DNA of 60,000 nucleotides from Takakia lepidozioides (taxonomy: Eukaryota; Streptophyta; Takakiopsida; Takakiales; Takakiaceae), in contig CM060733.1 of assembly GCA_030704615.1 (NCBI GenBank), positions 71,736,001 through 71,796,000 on the forward strand. Reading direction: 5' to 3'. Made by a program: the position numbers and the translations under genes. This document shows, in pieces, positions 1 through 10,620 of the stretch. The first letter of the stretch is position 1. Every line of letters starts with the position of its first letter. Under the pieces are notes generated by a model. The model saw only the letters and a program-made list of their open reading frames with translations, had not been told where the DNA came from and ran no database searches.

Positions 1-90
1 TTTTAAGAGAGTGCATGATGCTGATCTAGTGTGGGGTCTGGAGAACGGAGTGATAAAGATTTATCAAGTGGCCTGTAGAAGGACAGCTAG

Positions 91-992
91 ATGTTGCCAA
101 CACTGGTTTATGTGATAGCGTTGTTATCCATTAAACGAGTGGAGTTTGAAGGCTGGGAGGAACGGAAAGTGAATGTTTTTACTCATATGCATGAAGAGCT
201 TGTACTGGTAAAGAATTGGATTCCTAAGGATATCTTGTGGAGCAAACTTACACCAAGAACAGCTTTTCAGACGTGCTTGCCATATGGTTATATGGTAACG
301 GAGCCTTCTAGTATAGCCAAGGGTGCATTAAAGCTTGAAAAAAATCCAGGCATATACGAGAGATACTACAGAAGAGAGTTTTGGTTATTGCCTCATTAAA
401 GATATGAAGGACATGGGACATGAGTGATGAAAGGGAAGCTAGACTCCGCAAAGATTCAGCGAAAAGAGAAAGTTATTTGAAAGCTAATTATCCATATCTC
501 TGGGAGAGAGCAATAGACGTAGGGGAATCATCTGGACCTCTCACACCATTAAGGCCAGAGAATACATCACCCATACTGGAAGAACCAAATTTGGATGCCA
601 CTCCTTCTTATTCTTTACAAGAAAGATTAAGGGATTTGGTATAGGAAGAAGATCAGCCACGAGGGGCAAGATCTGAGGTACATCCCTGGGTTAAAGATTT
701 GACAGAAATCTTTGATCAGAGTTGGCATGGAACACCAAGAGCAGGAACTCCAGTTTCTGAAATACAAGACAAAGAAGGAGAGGAAGATGTGGCAGAGCCA
801 ACAGAGAGTTCAGACTCTCCAACACCACTGCAGTTGAGTTATATGAGTGAGAAAAAAGAAATCCAAGAGAAGAACTTGGAAGATGAAGAGTATGAAGAAG
901 TAGACCCAACAGTTGAAGTTGAGACTACAACCAGGACATCCCAACCTGTTGGACCTGGATCAAGTGAGCACTTGGATCACAGGCCAACATAA
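91..992 (+). pseudogene. gag N-terminal region, copy A (broken)
   Basis: Three open pieces (91-399, 420-644, 699-992) form an interrupted gag N-terminus. The peptide VKNWIPKDILW at about 206-240 matches VEYWIPKDLLQ in copy C, and the EREARLR stretch near 430 matches the EREARLR stretch of copy C near 39150. The region after 700 is rich in Glu, Thr and Pro, as expected for a linker. Stop codons and frame changes between the pieces show decay. The role of this N-terminal module is unknown to me; the assignment rests on the shared order with copy C. Confidence 0.55.
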
Positions 993-1051
993 GTGTCGGC
1001 TCAGGGGGATCAGGCAGGCAGCTTGGATGTGGCTCTGGGGGGACAGGGAGT

Positions 1052-2292
1052 GTGGGAAGTAGTGCAACTAGAACTGAGGGTACTGCAAGTACAGGGGGGC
1101 CAGTAGCAGAGAGTGCTCAGGGGCCAACACCTGGTGGGAGTTCCACCACTACAACAGCATGTCCACAAAGACCAACACCTATCAGAGGGCAGGATGTAGG
1201 GCCACAGATGGCGGTACCTCCAACACGGGCAAAGCCACCTTTTCCAATATATGCAGGAAAAGGGGATCCTGATGTACACATCAGCCAATTTGAGCACATG
1301 TGTATAGTGAACAATGAGAATGGCGATGATGCCAACTTGAGACTGTTTCCTTATTCACTTATCAAGAAAGCAAATGGTATGCAAGGTTTTCTAATAATCA
1401 TTTTCTAACCTGGAATGGCCTTAGTACAGCATTCCGAAACAGGTTCAGGACAAGCACAACTGAGGATGAAGTGTATGGGAGTTTACAACACTTGAGGCAA
1501 AAGAAGCATGAAACTGTTGAAGAATATATGGAAAAGATGGAGTTAATGATGAAAAAGCTGGCTGCTGTACCAGCACCAGGATTACAGAAGACTTGGTTTG
1601 TGAATGGACTAAGACCCGAATTACAAAAAAAAATGGATATGCTACCCCATAATACAGTGGAGGAGGCATTCGAAACAGCCAACAGAATTGAGCAATTGGG
1701 AATGCTCAGGAGAGATAAGAGGGATGATGATGACTATGAAGATGAGTCAGATGAGGAAGAAGAGCAAGAGCTCGGGAGGAAGAGCAAGAAGAAGGAAAAA
1801 TTGAAGAGGGACAACTATGAAAAAAGATTGGAAGAAATCTTGAAAAAGTACGCCACTGAGGCTGCAACACATTGGAGGAAGGGTGTTTGGTGTGCAAAGT
1901 ACCAAAATGAAGGCCATACCACAGCTCAATGCCACATGAAGGAGAAAAACTGTACTATCTGTAAAATGGATAACCATTCTACTGAGAATTATTATTACAA
2001 TAGAAGGACAACTACAAGAGAACCTAGGCAAGTGAGGAGGCATCAAGTGCAACCCCAGCAAAGAAGAAACAATGACCAGGACCAGTATGGTAGGCCTGGT
2101 GGGTATAACAATGGTATGGCAGGAAGAGGTAATCCAAGAGGGAATTATCAAGGCAATCCCAAAGGCAACTATCAGGGTAATCCAAGGGGGAATTACCAGC
2201 CAGGGAATCAGGATTATAGAAATAATCCCAGAATAGACCAAGGGCGAGGACCCAATGGTGAAGAACTGTGTTACTATTATAACCAGGCATGA
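1052..2292 (+). pseudogene. gag capsid and nucleocapsid region, copy A (broken)
   Basis: Retrotransposon gag, the structural protein of the cytoplasmic particle. 1052-1408 holds the capsid entry (PIYAGKGDPDVHISQFEHMC). 1471-2292 continues in another frame with VEEYMEKMELMMKKL and FVNGLRPELQKKM, typical of the gag domain, then a Lys/Glu-rich segment. Two knuckles are degenerate: the second Cys of CAKYQNEGHTTAQC is replaced by Tyr, and CTICKMDNHSTENY lacks its last Cys. GNPRGNYQ-type repeats follow (2110-2215). A third knuckle at 2265-2310 is broken by TGA at 2290-2292. Frameshifts between 1390 and 1471 confirm a pseudogene. Confidence 0.8.
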
Positions 2293-2570
2293 CATCGCAA
2301 AGCAGCATGTCCATTTTGGATTAGACACCAGAATGAGATGAGAGCTCCTGTGAATGTGGGCCCAGTAGTGGCAGCTCATATGGTTATGCCATGTTTTGTA
2401 CCATAAGTAAGTACAATGATAGTTACCAGATGCAAAGCTAAACTGTTACCTCCAGTGGATGAGGGAGAAGATGTTAATGAAGATGGCAGTGATGTGCCTG
2501 AAGATGATGAGGCTTGGAGAGATGAGAAGGAACTGCACAAGAAAGTGGCTGATACCATAAGGGAAATGTA
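2293..2570 (+). pseudogene. gag C-terminal tail, copy A
   Basis: After the TGA at 2290-2292 the frame goes on with a remnant zinc-knuckle tail (HRKAACPFWIRHQNEM) and then a Val/Ala-rich and acidic stretch. The same tail follows the gag of copy B at 13539-13830 (FIPELSTMIVTRSKAKLLPP). This fixes the identity of both. Further stops lie at 2404-2406 and 2569-2571. The protease that should follow is absent. Confidence 0.65.
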
Positions 2571-2580
2571 GAAGGATACT

Positions 2581-3754
2581 GATATCCCTATATGTTCTGC
2601 TCTTGCTTAATCATGCTCACCGCTCATGCAACATCTGCACCCATCCACCCATGTTAACTCTTTGCATTTCAGGAGTCTACTCAATCTATTTGGAAGAACT
2701 TCTTTATACAAACGAATGAATGCCAGGTCCTTCTTCACGACTTCGTTCTGCAGGCTAAGAAATGACACCCGTAACAAGATCCGAAGCTGCCCATATACTG
2801 TCATCTCCTCCATTCCACTGTCTTCCATTTGGGGTGGATCATGAGAGCACAGGGCGAAGGGGGAGGAGATGACGTGAACCAGAGCTGGCCGATACACGTT
2901 TTCTTGTCGTTGAGATTGCTAGCATCCTTCGCGTAATCCATGTTGTGCCGAATTTTTTGGAAGCAAACCATTTCTTCATCAACAAGTACAAGTTTTAGTT
3001 GCTTTCCTATGAGTTGTTTTCCTTCTCCTAAAGCTGTTTCCATTTCTACAGGTTTGCCTCCTTCCTATGTGTGTGTTTCCATCCAAAATCCTAAGAAAAT
3101 TGATTATAGGCCTTTGAGATGAATGGAAAGGGCAGTTTCTATGCCAATTACAGTTCTTCTTTCGTCTTGAATTGCATTCCTCACCAATCTGGAGCTGCTT
3201 TCTTTGGGAACACGAGAGGACGATTGCGATGTAGACAGCGTGCATAGTGACGTGAGCGCGGAAGTATCGCAGAAGTTGCTGCTCTTCTCAGGGAACGATT
3301 ACCACTAACGATTAGGTTAGCCTTACGTATCTTAGATCCCCCTATTTGATGACTTGTATTCTGCAGCAACATTGGGTAAATGCTATGTCAGGTATGCCAT
3401 GCCTTGTGTTTGTGTGGGGAGATTGTCACAGAGAGGGGTATGCCAAAAAAAAAAAAGAGGCCCAGTCCTAAAAATTATTGCCAATTTATGCTCTCCTTGT
3501 TTATGGGTTGTACCCAATTACACACCCTGTCACCTAAACGAGATTGAAGAGTCATGTTACAAGCTAGCGGCTGCATTGGTGTCTAACTCTGCCAAGGGCA
3601 TAAGATATAAGGCCTTACCATTGGGGTGGGTTCAGGATTGCTTACTCTGTCCATCTGCATTTGCTGCCAACATGGTGGTGACGACAACGCTTGCCAGTGT
3701 GGCTCCCAACCTGGTGCAAGGGCAGGAGAGTGTGATGGCCATATTTTCAGACTC
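2581..3754. other. No recognisable gene
   Basis: Short overlapping open frames occur on both strands, but none has a recognisable domain, consistent codon bias or support from a second copy in the window. A run of A at 3445-3457 may be an old poly(A) or simple tract. I see no RNA gene or repeat boundary here other than the LINE start near 3755. Confidence 0.5.
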
Positions 3755-4266
3755 TATCACGCGACATCTTGGATGACCTCAAGGGTCTACCCACTCTCGG
3801 CACTAGACTGAAATTTAAACTCAGGGCAGGAAGCCTACCTTTGAACAGCAAACAGAAGCAGAGAGGAAAGGGAGAGTGCAATTGCCCATTGTGTGGGCAA
3901 TCTGAAGACAGTATTCATTTTCTGATACACTGTCCGGGGTTCTCTCACCAAAGAGACGCTCTCTTCAAATCTATTAAGGGAATTGTGCCTGTACCCCTGT
4001 TTACCAACTTTGAAAGTCTCGAGGCTGAGCCAAAAGCCCAGGCCCTCCTGAGGCCTAGTTTTTGGGCAAATCACACACAGCAGATTGATGCTTGTGTGAA
4101 GGGATTTCTAGAGGATATCTGGAAAACCCGGATTAATTCTTTATATGGAGGTAAGTCTTACTACCAACGTCAGCCCCTGACAGAGGTAGGTTCTGTCCCT
4201 TTTGTTCCCGCTCAAACTGGGCGTGGGGTCAATGGCCACAAGGCTACGGCAAACAACGTCTTATGA
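3755..4266 (+). pseudogene. LINE ORF2 C-terminal end with zf-RVT motif (family L1)
   Basis: The reading frame starting near DILDDLKGLPTLGTRL is nearly identical to the end of the LINE ORF2 on the minus strand at 57579-57760. It holds the cysteine-histidine motif CPLCGQSEDSIHFLIHC (about 3878-3930), typical of the zinc-ribbon after plant LINE reverse transcriptases. It then continues for roughly 110 codons that the other copy lacks, ending at a stop at 4266. The copy is strongly 5'-truncated, as usual for target-primed insertion. The tail motif around 4150-4200 (GKSYYQRQPLTEVGS) recurs at 38527-38590. Confidence 0.8.
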
Positions 4267-5557
4267 GTACAATCTATCACGCATCAATCATAGATCGGGT
4301 GCATACTGCACAAAAGGAAAGCAATTCTGAAGTGCATGTTTACAAGCACAATGATATGGCCCACCTGCACCTGCTGTTGTAAGTCTACCCTTCTTCTCGG
4401 CACAGTGTTTATGCTTGCTTGTCTTTGGTTTGCATCAGTCAGAAGTCTGACCTACTTTTTAATATTAAGAAACATATACTGGGGCATGTAGCGTAAGGTG
4501 GTGGTCACAGGCAGGTGTGTTGCAAGGCTATCTCTCTTTCCCTTTCTGTTTACCTCTTGCTCACTTCCTTGTTCTGCTACCAGTTGTGTCATTGAGGCGT
4601 GGTATTCTGTGATTCACACAGACAATAGCATTGCGGTAGCCACAAGTTTGTCAGAAGCTGGGCCTACCATCATTATCAGAGCTGGCCAAACTACGAAGTC
4701 CTCCCCAGACAAGGCCCTTGGAAAGGGAGGCTGTTGAAATGATGGGTCCGGAGGCCCTCCTTGTGGTATGTGATAGAGCCTCTCAGAAGTAAAGACGAGA
4801 AGGCTTGCAAGCTACTGGGCAGGGGGGTAGGCGGCCAGAGTGAAAAGAGAAATTTGAAATTTGCAGAAGTATGCATACTGGCAGGTGTGGTTCCTTTTAG
4901 AGTAGGGCTGGTGAACTCTATGACACCTCTTATTCTGACAGCAAAGGGAGGTAGGCTCAGACATTCGGCAAGCATTGAATAGTTGACTGGTCTTGTGCTG
5001 TATTTTAAGCTTACCGTCCTATTGCGTGTATTTGAGTTTAGATCAAAAATAGCATTTGCTGGAGACAAATCTCCATCCCTCAATTGGAACAAGAGGTGTT
5101 TAGATTTTCTTGCATTTCACCTTTGAAGTGATTTTCTTCATTGTTATTGCTACAGCTCGCTATACTGTGCTTAAGTCGACAGCAAGCAGCATCAAGACTT
5201 CAGCTTATGAAAGCCATGTTCCCAATGTATGTATGCTTCTCAGTCGTTTCTAACTGTTGTATTGATTACTTTTCATCAATATGGTTGTGTTTATGAGAGA
5301 TAAAGATTTGTTCCTCATTTTGGCTCGCATATGCTTGATGAAAGAGAGAGAGGAAGGGCTAAGGCTGGAGTAAACGGCACCTCTTCCCCTCAACCACTAC
5401 TGCGTTCTTCAGAGGGCTGTATGAGAGAGTGTAGTAGCTAGCATGTAGCTCCTATGGAAGGGTTAAATGTAATAGTCTTCACAATAGGATGTTTTACATT
5501 TCTGCCCTTTTTCCTGGTTAATCACCTTGACCATATCTGTGTGTGGCATGCATGTAG
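4267..5557. other. Intergenic or intron sequence, no recognised gene
   Basis: Only short open frames without recognisable motifs are present. The stretch 4761-4982 (plus) is open for 73 codons but matches nothing I know and has no second copy here. It could hold upstream exons of the HROB-like gene whose exons begin at 5558, but no splice-supported exon could be assigned. Confidence 0.4.
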
Positions 5558-6002
5558 CTTGTTGCTGTGATCAAGGAATTCACACCAAACACTTACGGAG
5601 ATGCATTTGTATCACTTAAGGTAATGAATTTCAGAGTTATGCAGCATAGCAGTGCTGAATGTCCATCTAGTGTCAGTCATCGTTTCTGACAAAAGAGAAG
5701 AAGGCCCAACCTTGGGGATACACATCGGTTATAATTCACCTTGGTGTCCCTTCCAACACTTCTCTTCACATCTTTCAGTTTACTTTGTGGCTGCTGCTTC
5801 TGGTCCTGTACCCACATATTTAAGCACTTCAAGTTTGGAACATACTGCTTTGTGATCATTAAGGGTAAATTAACAACAAAAGGTCAGACATTGCTAAGCT
5901 ACTTCTCTGACATGCCTTGCCCAGAGCTGCAGAAATGCCAAAGTGATATTCTCACTAGGTAGAGCACGGTACCTCAATATCACTGTCAACAATGTTGTGC
6001 AG
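5558..6002 (+). pseudogene. HROB-like OB-fold (DUF4539) exon pair, partial or decayed
   Basis: Two exon-like blocks with consensus splice sites. Exon 5558-5620 follows ..TGTAG and ends before GTAATG; it reads LVAVIKEFTPNTYGDAFVSL. Exon 5933-6002 follows CTGCAG and ends before GTTGGT; it reads VIFSLGRARYLNITVNNVVQ. Both resemble the OB-fold of HROB (C17orf53, DUF4539), a homologous-recombination protein that works with MCM8-MCM9: an AVIK.FT..L...VSLKD strand, then a SP.R.A.YLNIT..N.VKVF strand. The exon that should carry the D-P-T-G segment between them is not clear; GPTLGIHIG at 5702-5728 may be its remnant. No start or end was found, so this may be a partial gene or a pseudogene. Confidence 0.45.
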
Positions 6003-8474
6003 GTTGGTCTCCTTTCCCTCAACCTGCATTACCCCCGTTTAGTGCTTCAGTGCCCCAGGGTAACCCTCTCTTCCAATGATGGAGAGTCGAGTTTTGTAGC
6101 TGGGTGTAAAGTTAGGTCTCAAACTGCAATTGGCTTCAAATCATAAATACCTTGTCACAGCAGGACCAGAAGCCGAAAGAGAGCAGAAGCTGAAAAGCAG
6201 GAGACTAGGACGATCTAGCAAGGCTGACCACAACCAGAACTAACAAGACAAACTGTGACACAGAGGGTCAAAGTTAAGATGAGGCTTGTGGTCCTACAGC
6301 CTCTGTGCACTATTATTAGTATCAACCTCATATTTTTTACCAGATGTCACTTAAATGAATAGAGAAAATGCGATCAGTATTGTTAGGGGAGAACAACAAA
6401 GAGATGCCAAAGGGCATTGTTCTGTGAGTACACCTGTGCATATGCTTCTTATGTACATGAGTCGAAAGAATGTCGGAGGGAGGGGCCAGTGGACAGAGAG
6501 AGAGTGGGGAGCAACATTTCATGCATTTCCTCGAATGGGGAGAGGGATGACAAATGCTTGTGTGAGTGCACCTGCAGGGTGTAGCATACAATGCAACCAA
6601 GAATGTCCTCTACGTTCTGCATGCCTACTTGACTATTCTGGAAAATATAGTGTAAATCCATGTGAACTTTTCACATCTGCTCGGTGGCAAACTTTAAAGT
6701 TTCTAGTGATACCTCCTTTTAAGTAAGCTTTTGAAGAGCCCTTTAAATATTGCATGTCTGGTTGCCGTGGTTTGTGGAGCCAGTAGTGTGTTATAAGCTG
6801 ATATTTCTCCTAAATAGACAGAAGGACCTGCTTGGACTGTTGTGCTGTGAGGAAAAGTCTCTCTCACCACTACTTGCACATCACTTGTTCAGTTCATGCA
6901 TCGATTTGGACTTCTTGCCTGTGAACAACGTATAGCTTATCAGGGAAAAGAGCTGAGAAGAGAGATGTGGAGGTTGCAGGGAGATTGACTTTGTACAGGA
7001 GATAGTCTGGACACTTGCTAGGGATTGCACAAAGGGAGATGATTACAAAGGTGGCAAGAAGGTGCATCGCAGGTACTTAGTCTTTGCACAAATCTTTTGT
7101 TGATGTTGCTGCACTACAAGCCACAGATCACAAGTTGGTAACAGTAACTTGAAAATGTTGCAATAGCTTATCTAGAGCCTATTGGTTTAGACTCTCTGCA
7201 TGAGCTCATGGTGTCTAGAAGCAGCTGGATATACAATACTTTCTGTATACACTGGATCTTCAAGTTGAGGTCGTCAGCAATTTGGAGAAGCTGGTTTCAA
7301 ACTTGACAGCGTTGGAACTTGCTAAGCAGGTACTTAATTTGCCATGGGATGTATGTCTGCACCCGAAAAATGGCATTCTTTATATTGCAATGGCTGGGTA
7401 GCATCAGATTTGGCAACACGACATTTCTGAGGGTGTTAAAAAAGTCTTCAGTTGAGATGGCTATGAGCGCAATCTGAATGGCCGCAGGTTCTCTCCTCTT
7501 TTGCCACATAGTCACAGCAAATGGATGAGGACTACATGGAGGACCATGACACACCTTCTCCAGTTCCATTAGAGTCTGTGAGGGGCATTGCCTGTGACAT
7601 GTGCAGAGTGGGACTGTCACCACATAAGAGAAAGCACCAGGCTGGAAAGGGTGAAAGGGAGTGTAGCATTTTGTGAAGAAGTATAGCCTGAGGCCCAAGA
7701 GACAACGAAGTAGTTGTCCCTTGGGCAGGTATATCAAGGGTTCTTTATGAAGTCCAATATTGCTTCTCCATCTCGGCAGCTATTTTCAAGGAGGGGATTT
7801 TATGGAATGATGGGTGTGCAAGATGCACAAGAGATAATTTATTTTCTTGAGATTTTTTGCATTAAGCTGACATTCTTTTCAAACTTGACATTAATTGCAA
7901 TAGGAGTACATGTTGATCAGCTTGGGACCTTCAAAAAAGAAATGTGAAGTTGAGACATGAGCTACATTGATTTCATACTTTTCAAGGTGCAATTGACCTT
8001 CGATTCGTTAATGGCCGATAGTTGAATTGAGAAAAATTCATAGGCTTCACATCAAATGAAAATCTTGCAAGGATATCAATGGTGTTGTGAGAGCTACAAA
8101 TGAGTGAATTGAATAGTGATACTTAAGCACCATATTCGTGCTTGGAATGAGATCAATCAAGCATGTACAGAGATGGTGTGAATATGTTCCAAGCCATCAT
8201 TTCCATGTGAAAATTTTACTAAAATGATATGTGTTGCACTGTCACTTACTTCGTGTTGTAGTAATTTGCATTGTTAAGACATGAAATTCGTAGAGATGAA
8301 ATTAAGCAAGATTTTGGCACGGAAATAGTATCCCAACACTATGTATTATAATGGACACGTAATCCATGTCGTAATAGAGCAAACGTAATTAGTGTCATTC
8401 TCATGCCATCAAAGTGACGTATATCACATGGATGATTTGTTTGACGACATCCGTACCACAATCGTTAGGTATTC
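6003..8474. other. Long non-coding stretch with possible exon near 7230-7329
   Basis: No domain is recognised. The block 7230-7329 (plus) reads VEVVSNLEKLVSNLTALELA and ends at AAGCAG before GTACTT, so it could be an exon; 6950-7076 is similar, ending CGCAG before GTACTT. Neither is assigned to a family. They may be downstream exons of the gene at 5558, or chance. The rest is AT-rich sequence without repeats I can identify. Confidence 0.3.
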
Positions 8475-9775
8475 GTGGCCTGGCAAATTAGAGATGTACG
8501 GCACGAAGAACCCACTCTAATCCTAATTATGTTAGTCCACAACGCTTACCACACCCATATACCTATAGACTTCTCTACCCACCTTAAACTGTTACTGTCC
8601 GACACTCAAAGCATGGCTATCACATCCTTTCCAACACCACCTTTACAAGCCCCATCTCGATCCCCCTACAGACCAAAAACAAACAAAACATGGATTCCGA
8701 CCCCTCCCCGCCCCATCCCGTCACTCAATATCACCCATGTTGGAGCACCTCCAATTCATTTAGGCCCTACCTCTTTAAAATACCCCTCAGCACATGCACA
8801 CTACACAGATGGTTCCCAAGCTGGCTCCTGCGCCGGATATGGAATCTACCACGCAGCCACTAACACTGGTATAGCCCACCGACTTCCGGGCCCCGCAACC
8901 ATACTATGTGCCAACTTATGGCCATCTACGAAGCCCTCTCCCAGCTACACGCATTCCCCTCACCATACTACATTTTTACAGATAGCTTAACTTCGTTTTT
9001 TCTCATGCAAAACCACATAGCCAGCCCATCCTCCCATCATCACCACCCAGATCGTAATCTTATCTCAGCAATCATCACTTTAGCCATCTCAATCAACCAA
9101 CCCATTCAATTTCTTAAAGTACGCTCACGTATCGGAATCAACGGGAACGAGGAGGCTGACCTCCTTGCCCAACTAGGGGCCTCCAAACCCCCAGTAGAAC
9201 CCTCCACAGACCCCATCCACACTGCACATACGTACCCTTTCTGGCTAATACATCCAATTCCAAGCCCCCCCGAACCTAAACCTATTCGTAACCTCTACTC
9301 TACTCTCTCTAAAGAAGCCAACAAACGAGCCGCTATATCTCTCAGTCACACCAAACAACATATCAAAAAATGGACACACTCCACAGTACTCCATCATAAA
9401 TTGTCCAACCACTTCTGGTACACTAAAGCCGCTTCCGACGCACAAATCAAACAAACACTTAAGTTTAGATTCACCCAGTATATGGGGCACCGGCGTAAGC
9501 ATACCTTTTGGCCAACCATTTTTACATCCCCACATTGCCCCCTCTGCTCCCATATACATGCAGTACCTAACACTTGGTCACATATCCTCAGTAAATGCCC
9601 CCACCCAATCTTGCATGGCCTCGTATCGCTAGGCACAATCAAGCTATATGGCACATCCACAAATTACTACAACGACATAAAGAAACCAGATGGTTCTCAC
9701 TCATCAATGCTGGCACTTACCAAGGTAGACCCCCAGACCATACGGTACCATCCTGGCTATTACCCTGTATCCGGA
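8475..9775 (+). pseudogene. LINE ORF2 3' half: RNase H plus zf-RVT (family L2)
   Basis: Two overlapping frames (8475-8990 and 8906-9817) make up the C-terminal half of a C-rich non-LTR retrotransposon polyprotein. All four RNase H1 catalytic positions can be read across the frameshift: Asp in YTDGSQAG (about 8806), Glu in LMAIYEAL (about 8929), Asp in FTDSLTSF (about 8980) and Asp in GNEEADLL (about 9150). A zinc-ribbon, CPLCSHIHAVPNTWSHILSKC, follows at about 9538-9600. Non-LTR elements with an added RNase H belong to the I-like group and some plant L1-like groups. The reverse transcriptase part is missing, so the copy is 5'-truncated; one frameshift separates the two frames near 8900. Confidence 0.8.
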
Positions 9776-9803
9776 GTTTTCTTCTTCTTCTTCTTCTTCT
9801 GGA
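9776..9803 (+). repeat. (TTC)n microsatellite at LINE 3' end
   Basis: A run of about seven TTC units directly follows the LINE coding remnant. Simple-sequence 3' tails are common in non-LTR elements, so this is probably the tail of the element at 8475. Confidence 0.7.
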
Positions 9804-9899
9804 GCAGTAGTGGGTAGTGTAGCAGCCGTGGGCCGTGTACCACTAAGGCACACAACCACGGGCCGTTTTTTTGGCAAACCTTTTAGGCATCACTGATTA

Positions 9900-10104
9900 G
9901 TAGGACGCCGATTATGATCAGTCCAAGGACTTAAGCAGTAGCAGGGATGTTGATTCACGGAGCATGAGTGTTCCCACGGCCATTGACGATTACCTTGTAA
10001 TCGTCTTGCAGACATACCGTCGGACAACCTCTGTCAAGTGATTTGGGAAATGGGCTGCATCATTGAAAGCCCATTTCGCTTAAGTCACAAACCAGCGGTT
10101 AACA
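9900..10104 (+). mobile_element. LTR fragment of the copy A-D Ty3/gypsy family, 3' part
   Basis: The sequence ending CCAGCGGTTAACA at 10104 matches, in opposite orientation, the LTR at 39845-40040. Shared blocks include ATACCGTCGGACAACCTCTG and GAT-ACGATTAC-rich segments and a GGAAATGGGC block. The LTR end is defined by the primer-binding site next to the 39845 copy. Here no primer-binding site follows, so this is a solo or 3' LTR, truncated at its left. Confidence 0.6.
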
Positions 10105-10352
10105 GCTAGCATCTCCGTTCTCACTAGAGCTGGAATTAGAGGATTCAATTCTCTTATCCTTCTATTTCCTACTCCAAAAACATTCTGGAATCTGTCCCTT
10201 CTTATGATGATTCCGTGGCTGACAAATGAGCAAAGTTTAATGTCAGGTGGTGACACCTTCCTGTGACGATTGTCTTCCCCCGTCATCTCTTCTTTCTTAT
10301 AGATAATATATGAAGTACTCAGAATGTCATTATTTCACACCGCATTGTCTTT

Positions 10353-10370
10353 CCCCGGCAGCGGCGCCAA
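10353..10370 (-). other. Primer-binding site of a second LTR retrotransposon
   Basis: On the minus strand the bases read TTGGCGCCGCTGCCGGGG, a form of the TGGCGCCGTTGCCGGGG primer-binding site seen in many plant LTR elements. It lies five bases from a CTACA end at 10376, as expected next to a 5' LTR. No open gag follows toward lower coordinates. Confidence 0.65.
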
Positions 10371-10375
10371 AAAAA

Positions 10376-10620
10376 TGTAGAATAAAAACTATAATCAATC
10401 CTAAAAGAAGGATTAATCAGTTCTAAGTTTACAAACTATATTCCACTAGTTTCCCTATTTTGGCCCCGAAATAGGCCGGTGCAACTTTGCTATTTCGGCG
10501 CCGAAATTGAGAAGTCGGAGTATGCTATCCCTGCGGCCCGACTCCGCTGGCATCATGCAATTTTCATGCTGACGTGCTATTTCGGCGCCGCAATAGGCAG
10601 GTCGGAGCCGGGACGCTGGT
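10376..10620 (-). mobile_element. Partial LTR with repeated palindromes
   Basis: Next to the primer-binding site at 10353-10370 and reading away from it, this stretch should be the 3' portion of a 5' LTR on the minus strand. It contains a perfect 16-base palindrome, ATTTCGGCGCCGAAAT (10492-10507), a near copy at 10579-10592 and a half copy near 10462-10474, each close to a GGTCGG or AGTCGGAG block. The outer LTR boundary could not be placed. Confidence 0.5.

Larger units (their letters stand above)
1..2580 (+). mobile_element. Ty3/gypsy LTR retrotransposon remnant, gag end (copy A)
   Basis: The interval reads in broken frames on the plus strand as the 5' part of a plant Ty3/gypsy element: an N-terminal gag module, a capsid-like part, zinc knuckles, a Gly/Asn/Arg-rich spacer and the acidic stretch before protease. 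The same order of peptides recurs on the minus strand at 12720-14150 (copy B) and 38815-39769 (copy C), which is the main evidence that these are one family. No LTR is visible at the left because the window begins inside the element. It stops near 2580, before protease, so the copy is truncated and not functional. Confidence 0.75.

Noticed and set aside
7297-7737. 146-codon minus-strand open frame
   Set aside because: No recognisable motif, odd composition, and it overlaps a plus-strand block with better exon character.
10080-10286. 68-codon minus-strand frame
   Set aside because: It overlaps the end of an LTR and adjacent non-coding DNA and has no recognisable feature.
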